DNA of 24,731 bases. Origin: DAOUTW01 sp964523575. GTDB taxonomy: Bacteria; Zixibacteria; MSB-5A5; GN15; JAAZOE01. The number at the start of each line of letters is the position of its first letter. Within the stretch, counting starts at the first letter, position 1. The notes under the pieces are model-generated. The model was given only the letters and a program-made list of their open reading frames with translations. It was not told the origin of the DNA and searched no databases. The translations under genes were made by a program, and so were the position numbers. The stretch is from the NCBI GenBank assembly GCA_964523575.1, contig CAZGAV010000057.1, positions 1-24,731 of the forward strand. The letters run 5' to 3'. Positions 15,194 to 22,349 of the stretch are shown here, in pieces.

Positions 15194-15209
15194 CCGCGAT
15201 TTATCGCGG
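15194..15209 (+). other. small hairpin between tkt and gnd
   Basis: CCGCG-ATTTAT-CGCGG follows the transketolase stop by four bases; a second weak stem (GGGGA/TCCCC) follows at about 15224-15240. No T-run, so a processing or mRNA-stability element rather than a terminator is the most that can be said. Confidence 0.35.
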
Positions 15210-15292
15210 ATGCCGTAAATGAATGGGGATTCATGTTCCCCCCGGCCGCTTTATCTGCGTATAGCTTCTAAAACCGATTAAGGAGCGACACT

Positions 15293-16207
15293 ATGGAATT
15301 AGGTATGATCGGGCTGGGGAAAATGGGTGCCAACATGACGCGCCGCTTGATGAAAGGCGGTCACCGGGTGATAGCCTTTGATCTCAGCGCCGACGCTGTG
15401 AAGGCTATAGAGAAAGAAGGGGCCGCCGGCGCCCTGACACTCGAAGAGGTCCGGGATGGTTTGAAAACTCCGCGAGTGCTATGGGTGATGGTGCCCTCGG
15501 GTGATCCCACCGAAAAAACTTTGGAACAACTGGCCGGTCTGCTTGAACCCGGCGATATTATCATCGACGGCGGCAACAGCAATTATAAGGATACTGTCAG
15601 GCGGGCGGGCCGGTTCAAGGAAAAGAACTTGAATTTCGTCGATGTCGGCACCAGCGGCGGCGTTTGGGGGCTCAAAGAAGGCTACAGCATGATGATCGGC
15701 GGCGATGAAAAGATCGTGAAATCGCTGCAACCGATTTTCGAAACTCTGGCGCCGGCTTCCGACCGCGGCTGGGGTTATGTCGGTTCGAACGGGGCCGGTC
15801 ATTTTGTCAAAATGGTGCACAACGGCATTGAATACGGATTGATGCAGGCCTACGCCGAGGGTTTCGAGATCATGGAAAAGAAACCGGAATATGACCTCGA
15901 TCTGCATCAGATCGCCGGTATCTGGCAGTATGGAAGCGTTATCCGTTCCTGGCTGTTGGATTTGACCAAAGCCGCTCTGGAAAAAGACCAGAAATTATCG
16001 GATATCAAACCATGGGTGGCCGACAGCGGCGAAGGCCGCTGGACGGCCATGGATGCCATTGACCTCGACGTCCCCGCCCCGGTGATAACGCTGGCCCTGA
16101 TGATGCGGCTGGTCAGCCGCAATGAAGAAAATTTCGCGGCGCGCCTGTTGGCGGCCATGCGGCATCAGTTCGGCGGACATGCCGTCAAAGAAGAAAACGA
16201 AAAATAA
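15293..16207 (+). CDS. gnd: 6-phosphogluconate dehydrogenase, decarboxylating, short type
   Basis: Oxidises 6-phosphogluconate to ribulose 5-phosphate and CO2. At 304 residues it belongs to the short (GndA/YqeC-like) class rather than the 470-residue Gnd. Seen: Rossmann GLGKMG (7-12), an acidic residue at the end of strand 2 (D30 in IAFDLS) that favours NAD+ over NADP+, DGGNSNYKD (92-100), VGTSGGVWGLKEGY (118-131) and the catalytic block GHFVKMVHNGIEYGLMQAYAEG with K173, N177 and E180. A strong AAGGAG lies nine bases before the ATG. It sits 103 bases after tkt and 27 bases before zwf. The NAD+ preference is an inference from one residue. Confidence 0.95.
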   Translation: MELGMIGLGKMGANMTRRLMKGGHRVIAFDLSADAVKAIEKEGAAGALTLEEVRDGLKTPRVLWVMVPSGDPTEKTLEQLAGLLEPGDIIIDGGNSNYKDTVRRAGRFKEKNLNFVDVGTSGGVWGLKEGYSMMIGGDEKIVKSLQPIFETLAPASDRGWGYVGSNGAGHFVKMVHNGIEYGLMQAYAEGFEIMEKKPEYDLDLHQIAGIWQYGSVIRSWLLDLTKAALEKDQKLSDIKPWVADSGEGRWTAMDAIDLDVPAPVITLALMMRLVSRNEENFAARLLAAMRHQFGGHAVKEENEK

Positions 16208-16234
16208 GACCCGAGGCACGGGGGAATCGATCCT

Positions 16235-17788
16235 ATGTCGGCAATGGATAATGTGAAAAAACCGGAGAAGTGCCTGGTGGTCATCTTCGGCGCCACCGGA
16301 GATTTGACCAAACGCAAACTCATCCCCTCGCTTTTTGACCTGTTCCGAGAAAATCGGCTGGCCGATAATTTCGCAATCCTCGGGATCGGGCGGCGCGAAC
16401 ATAGCGATGATACCTTCCGCGAGATGATGTCCGAAGCTGTCTGCGATTTTATGACCGATCCGGATTTCGATCGCGGCCGGCTATCTGAATTTTTGAATCG
16501 TCTCCATTATCACGGCATGGATCAAACCGTCTCGGATAATTATGCGTCTTTCAAAACGCAACTCGACAATCTGGACCGCCAGTACGATACCGGCGGCAAT
16601 TTCATCTATTATCTGGCTACTCTCCCCAGCCAGTTCGAAATCATCGCCCAGAATCTGGCCGGTCAGGACCTGCACCGTGAAGATGAAGGTCATGGATGGA
16701 AAAGAATCGTGATCGAGAAGCCGTTCGGCTATGACCTGCCGTCGGCTCAAGAGCTGAATCGAAAACTTCAGGCCTTGTTCAAGGAAGACCAGATTTATCG
16801 CATCGATCATTATCTCGGGAAAGAAACGGTTCAGAATATCCTCGCTTTTCGATTCGCCAACGGTATTTTCGAGCCGCTGTGGAATCGCAACTATATCCAG
16901 CATATCGAAATCACGGCGGCGGAAAAAATCGGCGTCGAGGATCGCGGCGGCTATTACGAGGGCGCGGGTGCTCTGCGCGACATGGTGCAAAATCATCTCC
17001 TGCAGGTTATGGCCACCATTGCCATGGAACCGCCTTCACAATTTGAAGCCACGGCCGTCCGCAACGAGAAGGCCAAAATATTTCAGGCGCTCTGCCCCAT
17101 TCGACCGGAAGACGTCGACAAATTTGTGGTGCGCGGTCAGTACACCGCCGCCAGTATCAAGGGCGAAAATGTGCCCGGTTATCGCGGGGAAAAACGGGTC
17201 GCGGCCGATTCCAAAACCGAGACGTTTGCGGCCGTCAAATTTTTCATCGATAATTGGCGCTGGGGCGGGGTACCGTTCCTGATTCGCACCGGCAAGCGTC
17301 TCCCGACTCATGTTACCGAAGTCGTTATTCACTTCAAAAAGACGCCCCATTACCTGTTCACCGGCGGCCGTTCGGACAACGCTCCCGAAAATCTCCTGAT
17401 CATGCGCATCCAGCCCGACGAAGGCATTTTGCTTCGTTATGGCATGAAACTGCCCGGCGCCGGATTCCATATCAAGGCTGTCGATATGGATTTTCATTAT
17501 TCGGAATTGAGCGACGCTCGTCTCCCGGATGCTTATGAACGGCTCCTGCTGGACTGCATGCTGGGCGATGCGACACTCTATGCCCGGGCCGATGCGGTCG
17601 AACATTGCTGGGCCTTTTTGACGCCGATACTGGAAGCCTGGCGGGATAATCCCGATATCAAGCTTTACGGCTACCCGGCGGGAACCTGGGGGCCGAAAGA
17701 AGCCGGTCGGCTGTTCGCCAAACTCGGCGGTGACTGGCATTACCCCTGCAAAAACATGAGCCATGACGGCGAATACTGCGAATTATGA
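16235..17788 (+). CDS. zwf: glucose-6-phosphate 1-dehydrogenase
   Basis: Oxidises glucose 6-phosphate to 6-phosphoglucono-lactone, entering the oxidative pentose phosphate pathway. Full length at 517 residues. Seen: N-terminal dinucleotide site VVIFGATGDLTKRKLIPSLF (15-34), VIEKPFG (159-165), the active-site signature RIDHYLGKETVQN (189-201), then the C-terminal beta-sheet domain with IRTGKRLP. The start may be this ATG or the ATG three codons later; only a weak G-rich sequence precedes either. Its TGA stop overlaps the start of the lactonase gene (ATGA), so translation of the two is coupled. Confidence 0.97.
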   Translation: MSAMDNVKKPEKCLVVIFGATGDLTKRKLIPSLFDLFRENRLADNFAILGIGRREHSDDTFREMMSEAVCDFMTDPDFDRGRLSEFLNRLHYHGMDQTVSDNYASFKTQLDNLDRQYDTGGNFIYYLATLPSQFEIIAQNLAGQDLHREDEGHGWKRIVIEKPFGYDLPSAQELNRKLQALFKEDQIYRIDHYLGKETVQNILAFRFANGIFEPLWNRNYIQHIEITAAEKIGVEDRGGYYEGAGALRDMVQNHLLQVMATIAMEPPSQFEATAVRNEKAKIFQALCPIRPEDVDKFVVRGQYTAASIKGENVPGYRGEKRVAADSKTETFAAVKFFIDNWRWGGVPFLIRTGKRLPTHVTEVVIHFKKTPHYLFTGGRSDNAPENLLIMRIQPDEGILLRYGMKLPGAGFHIKAVDMDFHYSELSDARLPDAYERLLLDCMLGDATLYARADAVEHCWAFLTPILEAWRDNPDIKLYGYPAGTWGPKEAGRLFAKLGGDWHYPCKNMSHDGEYCEL

Positions 17789-18516
17789 AACCGGTTATCC
17801 GAATATTCGACACGCCGCAAACTCTGGCCGAGGCTCTCGCGGCTGATCTTGAGAAATCCGTCGCAACCGCAAAGAAACAAGCCACACCATTCAACATGGC
17901 CCTCTCCGGCGGTTCGACGCCCTCGGTCTTCTTTCGGCTTCTGGCTCAGGAACCATATCGATCCCGCATTGATTGGGGAATCGTTCGGATATTCTGGGGA
18001 GATGAACGCTGTGTGCCCCCTGATCACCCGGACAGCAATTATGGCATGGTGCAAAACAGCCTGCTCGACCACGTTGCAATACCGCCTGAAAATGTGCATC
18101 GCATCCGGGGCGAAGTCGACCCCGAACAGGAATCCCGGCGATATGAAGAAGAAATCAGAAAGTACGTACCGGAGGAAAACGGTCTTCCTGTTTTTGATTG
18201 GGCTCAACTGGGGCTGGGCGGCGATGGGCATACGGCGTCACTTTTTCCCGGTGCTTCGACCCTTGACGAGACGTCCCGCCTTTGCGCTGTCGCCCATCAT
18301 CCCCAAACCGATCAGGCGCGTATTACTTTGACTTTGCCGTTATTAAATCAGGCGCGGCGGGTGACTTTTCTGGTCACCGGCGCCGGCAAAACAGATATTG
18401 TCAAGAAAGTCATAACTTCGGATCATGGAAATGCGAAATTTCCCGCCACCCTGGTGCGTCCCCGTCGCGGCCTCCCGGAATGGTATCTGGATCGAGCCGC
18501 CGCCGCTAAACTCTAA
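17785..18516 (+). CDS. pgl: 6-phosphogluconolactonase
   Basis: Hydrolyses 6-phosphogluconolactone, the product of the upstream enzyme. The 243-residue protein shows the NagB/Pgl-type fold signatures MALSGGSTPSVFF (39-51), WGDERCVPPDHPDSNYGM, and LGLGGDGHTASLFPG near residues 152-166, plus LTLPLLNQARRVTFLVTGAGK. All are diagnostic of the DevB-type lactonase rather than of glucosamine-6-phosphate deaminase. It overlaps zwf by four bases and is the last gene of the operon; the convergent rubredoxin-GltB gene ends 15 bases later with no obvious terminator in between. Confidence 0.96.
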   Translation: MKPVIRIFDTPQTLAEALAADLEKSVATAKKQATPFNMALSGGSTPSVFFRLLAQEPYRSRIDWGIVRIFWGDERCVPPDHPDSNYGMVQNSLLDHVAIPPENVHRIRGEVDPEQESRRYEEEIRKYVPEENGLPVFDWAQLGLGGDGHTASLFPGASTLDETSRLCAVAHHPQTDQARITLTLPLLNQARRVTFLVTGAGKTDIVKKVITSDHGNAKFPATLVRPRRGLPEWYLDRAAAAKL

Positions 18517-18531
18517 ACAACATCGATTCCG

Positions 18532-19941
18532 TCAGACATGCTCGATGGCGGTATGATCCGAAATCTCCGAATTGGTCGTACATAGATTGGAAATTGCCAG
18601 GCCATGAACGTCGTTATTTCCCGTCAGGCGGGCAAAATCCTTGAGTTCCTCAGTGCAGACGCGGAGATAATTGGCCAGATGTTTGGCGGATCGGTCGATA
18701 TCCAGCCGGGCCCGTAATTCCGGGTCCTGAGTTGTCACCCCCATCGGGCACATATCGGTATGACACACTCGGTACTGCTGGCATCCGATGGCCACCAGCG
18801 CCGCATTGGCAATGGCGACGGCATCGGCTCCCAACGCCAGTGCGCGCGCAAAATCGGACGATACCCGCAACCCGCCGGTTATAATCAGCGAAATTCCTTT
18901 ATGTCCATGATCGTCAAGATATTTCCGGGCGCGATACAACGCAAAAATGGTCGGTATCGAAGTCGCGGCCTTTACAAATTTGGGCGACGCTCCCGTTCCC
19001 CCGGGACGGCCATCGATGGTGATGAAGTCGGGTTGTCCCTGAACGATGATTTCGAGGTCGGCTTCAATATGACCGGCCGCGATTTTTACACCAATCGGTT
19101 TGCCCCCCGATTGCTCCCGGAGCCAGGCAATTTTTTTCCGAAGGTCGGCGGCGGTGAGGATATCGTCGAAATGCGCCGGGCTGATAATGTCCTGTCCCTC
19201 CTTAAAACCCCGGATAGCGGCGATTTCCGCGGTCACCTTTTTGCCCGGCAAATGACCGCCCATGCCCGGTTTGGTTGACTGCCCCATTTTTATTTCGATG
19301 GCGTCGGCCCGCTTCATGTTTTCCGGCGTTACGCTGTATCGATTGGGCACATATTCGAAAATATATTTATAAGCGCTCTCCAGCGATTCCGGCAAAATCC
19401 CCCCCTCACCGGAACACATGGCCGTCTTGACCTCGGCGCTCCCTCGGGCAAGGGCTATTTTCGCTTCCTTCGAAAGGGCCCCAAACGACATATGACTGAC
19501 ATAGACGGGAATCTCGATGACCAGCGGATGTTTCGCATTTGGCCCGATAACCGTGGCGGTCGATACCGGTTCGCTCATATTCAGGGGAATTTTGGATAGC
19601 TGAGCGCCCTTGATAAGTATATCATCCCAGGAAATGACCGGCTTTTTTGTCCGCATCGGTTCGATAACCGACTGACCGGTTTCGGCCATGGCATGAATAT
19701 CGGCCATATACTCCTCGAGATCGTCGGAGGCTCGGCGATAATCCTGTTCCTGAGGCTTGGACTTAGTTTTGGATGAAGCCTCAGGGCCCTCGGTCGATTT
19801 CTCCCCTTTCGCCACCTTGAAATAGGCTTTGGAAGAGCCGCATACCGGGCAAACCCAGTCGGCCGGAAGATCATCCCAATCGGTTCCCTCGACCGCTTCA
19901 TCGTAGAGATAGCCGCAGACTTCACATTCATAAACTGCCAT
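18532..19941 (-). CDS. rubredoxin fused to a glutamate-synthase (GltB-like) FMN domain
   Basis: A 469-residue fusion. Residues 1-42 are a rubredoxin (CEVC at 6-9, CPVC at 31-34, iron bound by four Cys). After a charged linker (45-70), residues 75-460 are the FMN-binding synthase domain of glutamate synthase: MSFGALSKEAKIALARG, MCSGEGG, QSTKPGMGGHLPG, ITIDGRPGGTGASPKF, ITGGLRVSSDFARALALGADAV, and the [3Fe-4S] motif C387-x5-C393-x4-C398. The amidotransferase domain is absent, as in archaeal-type GltB pieces. The rubredoxin could feed electrons to the flavin. It starts nine bases after the rubrerythrin gene, so both are in one operon. The substrate may be 2-oxoglutarate, or the protein may serve another redox role; relatives of this kind are poorly characterised. 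Confidence 0.92.
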   Translation of the reverse strand: MAVYECEVCGYLYDEAVEGTDWDDLPADWVCPVCGSSKAYFKVAKGEKSTEGPEASSKTKSKPQEQDYRRASDDLEEYMADIHAMAETGQSVIEPMRTKKPVISWDDILIKGAQLSKIPLNMSEPVSTATVIGPNAKHPLVIEIPVYVSHMSFGALSKEAKIALARGSAEVKTAMCSGEGGILPESLESAYKYIFEYVPNRYSVTPENMKRADAIEIKMGQSTKPGMGGHLPGKKVTAEIAAIRGFKEGQDIISPAHFDDILTAADLRKKIAWLREQSGGKPIGVKIAAGHIEADLEIIVQGQPDFITIDGRPGGTGASPKFVKAATSIPTIFALYRARKYLDDHGHKGISLIITGGLRVSSDFARALALGADAVAIANAALVAIGCQQYRVCHTDMCPMGVTTQDPELRARLDIDRSAKHLANYLRVCTEELKDFARLTGNNDVHGLAISNLCTTNSEISDHTAIEHV

Positions 19942-19950
19942 ATACTACCC

Positions 19951-20472
19951 TTAAAATTCCATATTGGCCGGTTCGAAATACTCCCTCGCATGCTTGCAAC
20001 AGGGGCATTTGGCCGGCGGTTCGGTGCCTTCATGGACATAACCGCAAACACTGCATTTCCATTTGATCGGCTTATCGCGCTTGTACACCGTGCCGTTTTT
20101 AACCATCTCGAGCAGTTTGCGGTAGCGGTCGCGGTGATGCGCTTCCACTTTGGCTATCTGCCGGAAAAGAGCCGCGGCTTCCATATTGCCCTCGGCTTCG
20201 GCCTCTTTGGCGAATTCGGGATACATGTCGGTTGTCTCGTAATGCTCGCCGTTGGCCGCCTCTTCGAGATTGGCGGCGGTGTCGCCGATACCGCCCAGAA
20301 GGGCAAATTCATCCTTGGCGTGGCGCTTCTCGTTTTCGGCCGTCTCTTCAAGGATTTTGGCGATGTAATGATACCCTTCCTTTTTAGCGACCTTGGCGAA
20401 AAACGTGTACTTATTGCGCGCCTGGGATTCACCGGCAAATGCGGCTTTTAGATTTGCTTCTGTCTTGCTCAT
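19951..20472 (-). CDS. rbr: rubrerythrin
   Basis: A 173-residue cytosolic peroxide-reducing protein typical of anaerobes. The N-terminal four-helix bundle holds the diiron ligands: E14 (FAGESQARN), E48-x2-H51 (ENEKRHA), E94 region and E110-x2-H113 (VEAHHRDRY). The C-terminal rubredoxin-like site is CSVCGYVHEG (C140, C143) with CPCC (C156, C159). Length and order match the classical family. AAAGGAG lies six bases before the ATG. It is the first gene of the pair with the rubredoxin-GltB fusion; both having rubredoxin centres suggests shared electron donors. Confidence 0.97.
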   Translation of the reverse strand: MSKTEANLKAAFAGESQARNKYTFFAKVAKKEGYHYIAKILEETAENEKRHAKDEFALLGGIGDTAANLEEAANGEHYETTDMYPEFAKEAEAEGNMEAAALFRQIAKVEAHHRDRYRKLLEMVKNGTVYKRDKPIKWKCSVCGYVHEGTEPPAKCPCCKHAREYFEPANMEF

Positions 20473-20544
20473 GGAATACTCCTTTGTCTTCCGAATTATC
20501 GACCCCGCCGTCAGAGAATCGTTTTATCGCCGTCGCCGGCGTGA

Positions 20545-20550
20545 ATTATA
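20545..20550 (-). promoter_or_regulatory. possible -10 element of the rubrerythrin operon
   Basis: A consensus TATAAT on the minus strand, 73 bases upstream of the rbr start in an AT-rich patch. There is no good -35 at 16-18 bases; TTGAAA at 20576-20581 is 25 bases away. A second inverted GC stretch (CGCCGGCG) lies just downstream. I did not find a clear PerR- or Fur-type box. Confidence 0.35.
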
Positions 20551-20640
20551 TTAAAAAACGAAAATCGGCGTCGTTTTTCAACCTTTTCTTTCCACAAAGA
20601 TTCCGGCAATTGCCATAACGTATTTTAAGCAGGAGACTTA

Positions 20641-20805
20641 TTGAATACCGGACAAAATTCGCCGTCCATTCACGCCAAGGCTTTCCCGGCGACTTTATCC
20701 TTGTCAGGGGTATTAATAATCCCTATATTCTCCACGGTCCGGAAAGGAACTATTGACGATGAGCAGGAATTCCGGGGGATAATCGCCATTCTCCGGATAT
20801 TATAA
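20641..20805 (+). CDS. possible small ORF upstream of purA
   Basis: A TTG at 20641 is preceded by AGGAG with five bases of spacing and opens a frame of 54 codons ending TAA at 20803. The product would contain a short hydrophobic patch (LSLSGVLIIPIF) and no known motif. The predicted purA promoter lies inside it, which argues against it being translated as part of the same transcript. Without homologues it is a weak candidate. Confidence 0.2.
   Translation: MNTGQNSPSIHAKAFPATLSLSGVLIIPIFSTVRKGTIDDEQEFRGIIAILRIL
20701..20729 (+). promoter_or_regulatory. sigma70 promoter of purA
   Basis: TTGTCA (20701-20706) and TATATT (20724-20729) are 17 bases apart. The spacer GGGGTATTAATAATCCC is an imperfect inverted repeat (GGG...CCC ends with an AT-rich core) and could be an operator. 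The leader to purA would be about 125 bases. The rest of 20473-20860 shows nothing else besides the rubrerythrin -10 and the small frame at 20641. Confidence 0.5.
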
Positions 20806-20860
20806 TACCGCTCGTGCCAAAATATATCGTAAAATTCTTTTCAAATTAAGGAGGCGCCGC

Positions 20861-22129
20861 ATGCCGGTTACGGGAATTGTCGGAACGCAATGGGGTGACG
20901 AAGGAAAAGGTCGCATGACTGATTTACTCGCCAAAAGCGCCGACGCCGTGATTCGATTTCAGGGAGGCGCCAACGCCGGCCATACGATTATCAACGAGCA
21001 TGGTAAATTCGCCCTCCATCTCCTGCCCTCCGGAATTTTTTCGCCGCAAACCATCAATATCCTCGGTTCGGGGATGATTGTCGAACCGGGCGAATTTCTC
21101 AAGGAACTGCATGGCGTCCTCGATCAGGGCCTGACGACTGGTTCGATCATAATCTCCGACCGGGCACATCTGGGACTCCCGGTGCACCGGATTATCGAGG
21201 CCGCCCTCGACGAACAGGCTGGAGCCATCAAATACGGTTCCACGCGCCGGGGCATCGCTCAGGCCTACCAGTTCAAGGCCGCCAAGGTCGGCCTTCAGAT
21301 TGGCGATTTGCTGGGAGGAGAAGATTATCTCAGGGAACGGCTGGAACCGATGACCGTGTTCGCCAATACCTTTCTTCGCGGGCTGAGCGCTCCGGAAGTG
21401 ACGGTCGATGAATCCATCGACTACCTGAAACCGATTATCCCCCTGATCAAGCCTTATATCAATGACATCTTCCCCATCGTTCGGCGTCTGCTCGATGAGA
21501 ATAAAACGATTATAATCGAAGGCCAATTGGGCACCCTGCGCGACCTCGACTGGGGCATTTATCCCTTTACCACCTCCTCCAACCCGCTGGCCGGTTTCGC
21601 CTCCGTCGGGGCCGGGATCAACCCGATGAAATTCACCTCGATTCTGGGCATCATGAAGGCCTACAGCTCCTGCGTCGGCACCGGACCTTTTGTAACTGAA
21701 ATCGAGGGCGCCATCGCCGACAAGATTCGTGAATGCGGCAAAGAGTACGGCGCCGCCACCGGCCGTCCGCGCCGAATAGGGTGGTACGATCTGGTCGCCA
21801 GTCGTTATGGCGCCCGAGTGCAGGGAGCGACTTCGATTTGCCTGACCCTTCTCGACGTTTTATCCTGCGTCGACAAGATAAGCGTCTGCACTCATTATGA
21901 AGTCGACGGTCAACGGTTCGAGGACTTCCCCGGTTACTATAAATTGCGACTGGCCAGACCGATCCTCAAAGAGCTTCCCGGATGGCAACAACCGATCGGC
22001 GAAATCCGCCGCTTCGGCGATTTGCCGCCGGCGGCTCAATCCTATGTCCGGTTTATCGAGGCCTCGATCGGCATCCCGATATCGCATGTTTCCGTCGGCC
22101 CGCGCCGCGAAGATATCATTTATATGTGA
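20861..22129 (+). CDS. purA: adenylosuccinate synthase
   Basis: Joins IMP and aspartate with GTP in AMP synthesis. The 422-residue protein has the phosphate loop GTQWGDEGKGR (8-18) with catalytic D13, GGANAGHT with H41 (same numbers as in the well-studied E. coli enzyme), ILGSGMIV, EGQLGTLRDLDWGIYPF and ATGRPRRIGWYD. It is a divergent form: the IMP-site segment usually written GTTGRGIGPAY is YGSTRRGIAQAY here, the usual DHGTYP is DWGIYP, and the C-terminal GTP site is VGPRREDII. These changes occur at substrate-contact loops, so specificity could be shifted, though most catalytic residues remain. AAGGAGG lies six bases before the ATG. It stands alone between divergent rbr and the DUF1573 gene. 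Confidence 0.93.
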   Translation: MPVTGIVGTQWGDEGKGRMTDLLAKSADAVIRFQGGANAGHTIINEHGKFALHLLPSGIFSPQTINILGSGMIVEPGEFLKELHGVLDQGLTTGSIIISDRAHLGLPVHRIIEAALDEQAGAIKYGSTRRGIAQAYQFKAAKVGLQIGDLLGGEDYLRERLEPMTVFANTFLRGLSAPEVTVDESIDYLKPIIPLIKPYINDIFPIVRRLLDENKTIIIEGQLGTLRDLDWGIYPFTTSSNPLAGFASVGAGINPMKFTSILGIMKAYSSCVGTGPFVTEIEGAIADKIRECGKEYGAATGRPRRIGWYDLVASRYGARVQGATSICLTLLDVLSCVDKISVCTHYEVDGQRFEDFPGYYKLRLARPILKELPGWQQPIGEIRRFGDLPPAAQSYVRFIEASIGIPISHVSVGPRREDIIYM

Positions 22130-22303
22130 TCTTCAGAGCCGGTCTTGACCGACTCGATTATCTATACGAAGGGCCTCAGGGACCGATCGACCAGGTGTAA
22201 TCTCCAATTCAATATTATGTTACATTCGATAGAGCTATCTATTTTCGAATCGTTCGACGACAATCTTGTTATGATATGATCTGAACCCTGGGGCTGATTA
22301 TCC

Positions 22304-22336
22304 GGGCGGAAGAACTGTTCGGAAATTCCTCCGCCC
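22304..22336 (-). terminator. hairpin beyond the DUF1573 gene, possible terminator
   Basis: GGGCGGA (22304-22310) pairs with TCCGCCC (22330-22336), and after a one-base mismatch GAA pairs with TTC, giving a long stem. It lies 13 bases past the DUF1573 stop on the minus strand. No strong T-run follows in either direction, so termination is only likely. The stretch 22130-22303 shows no gene. Confidence 0.4.
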
Positions 22337-22349
22337 ATATAGAGATGTC

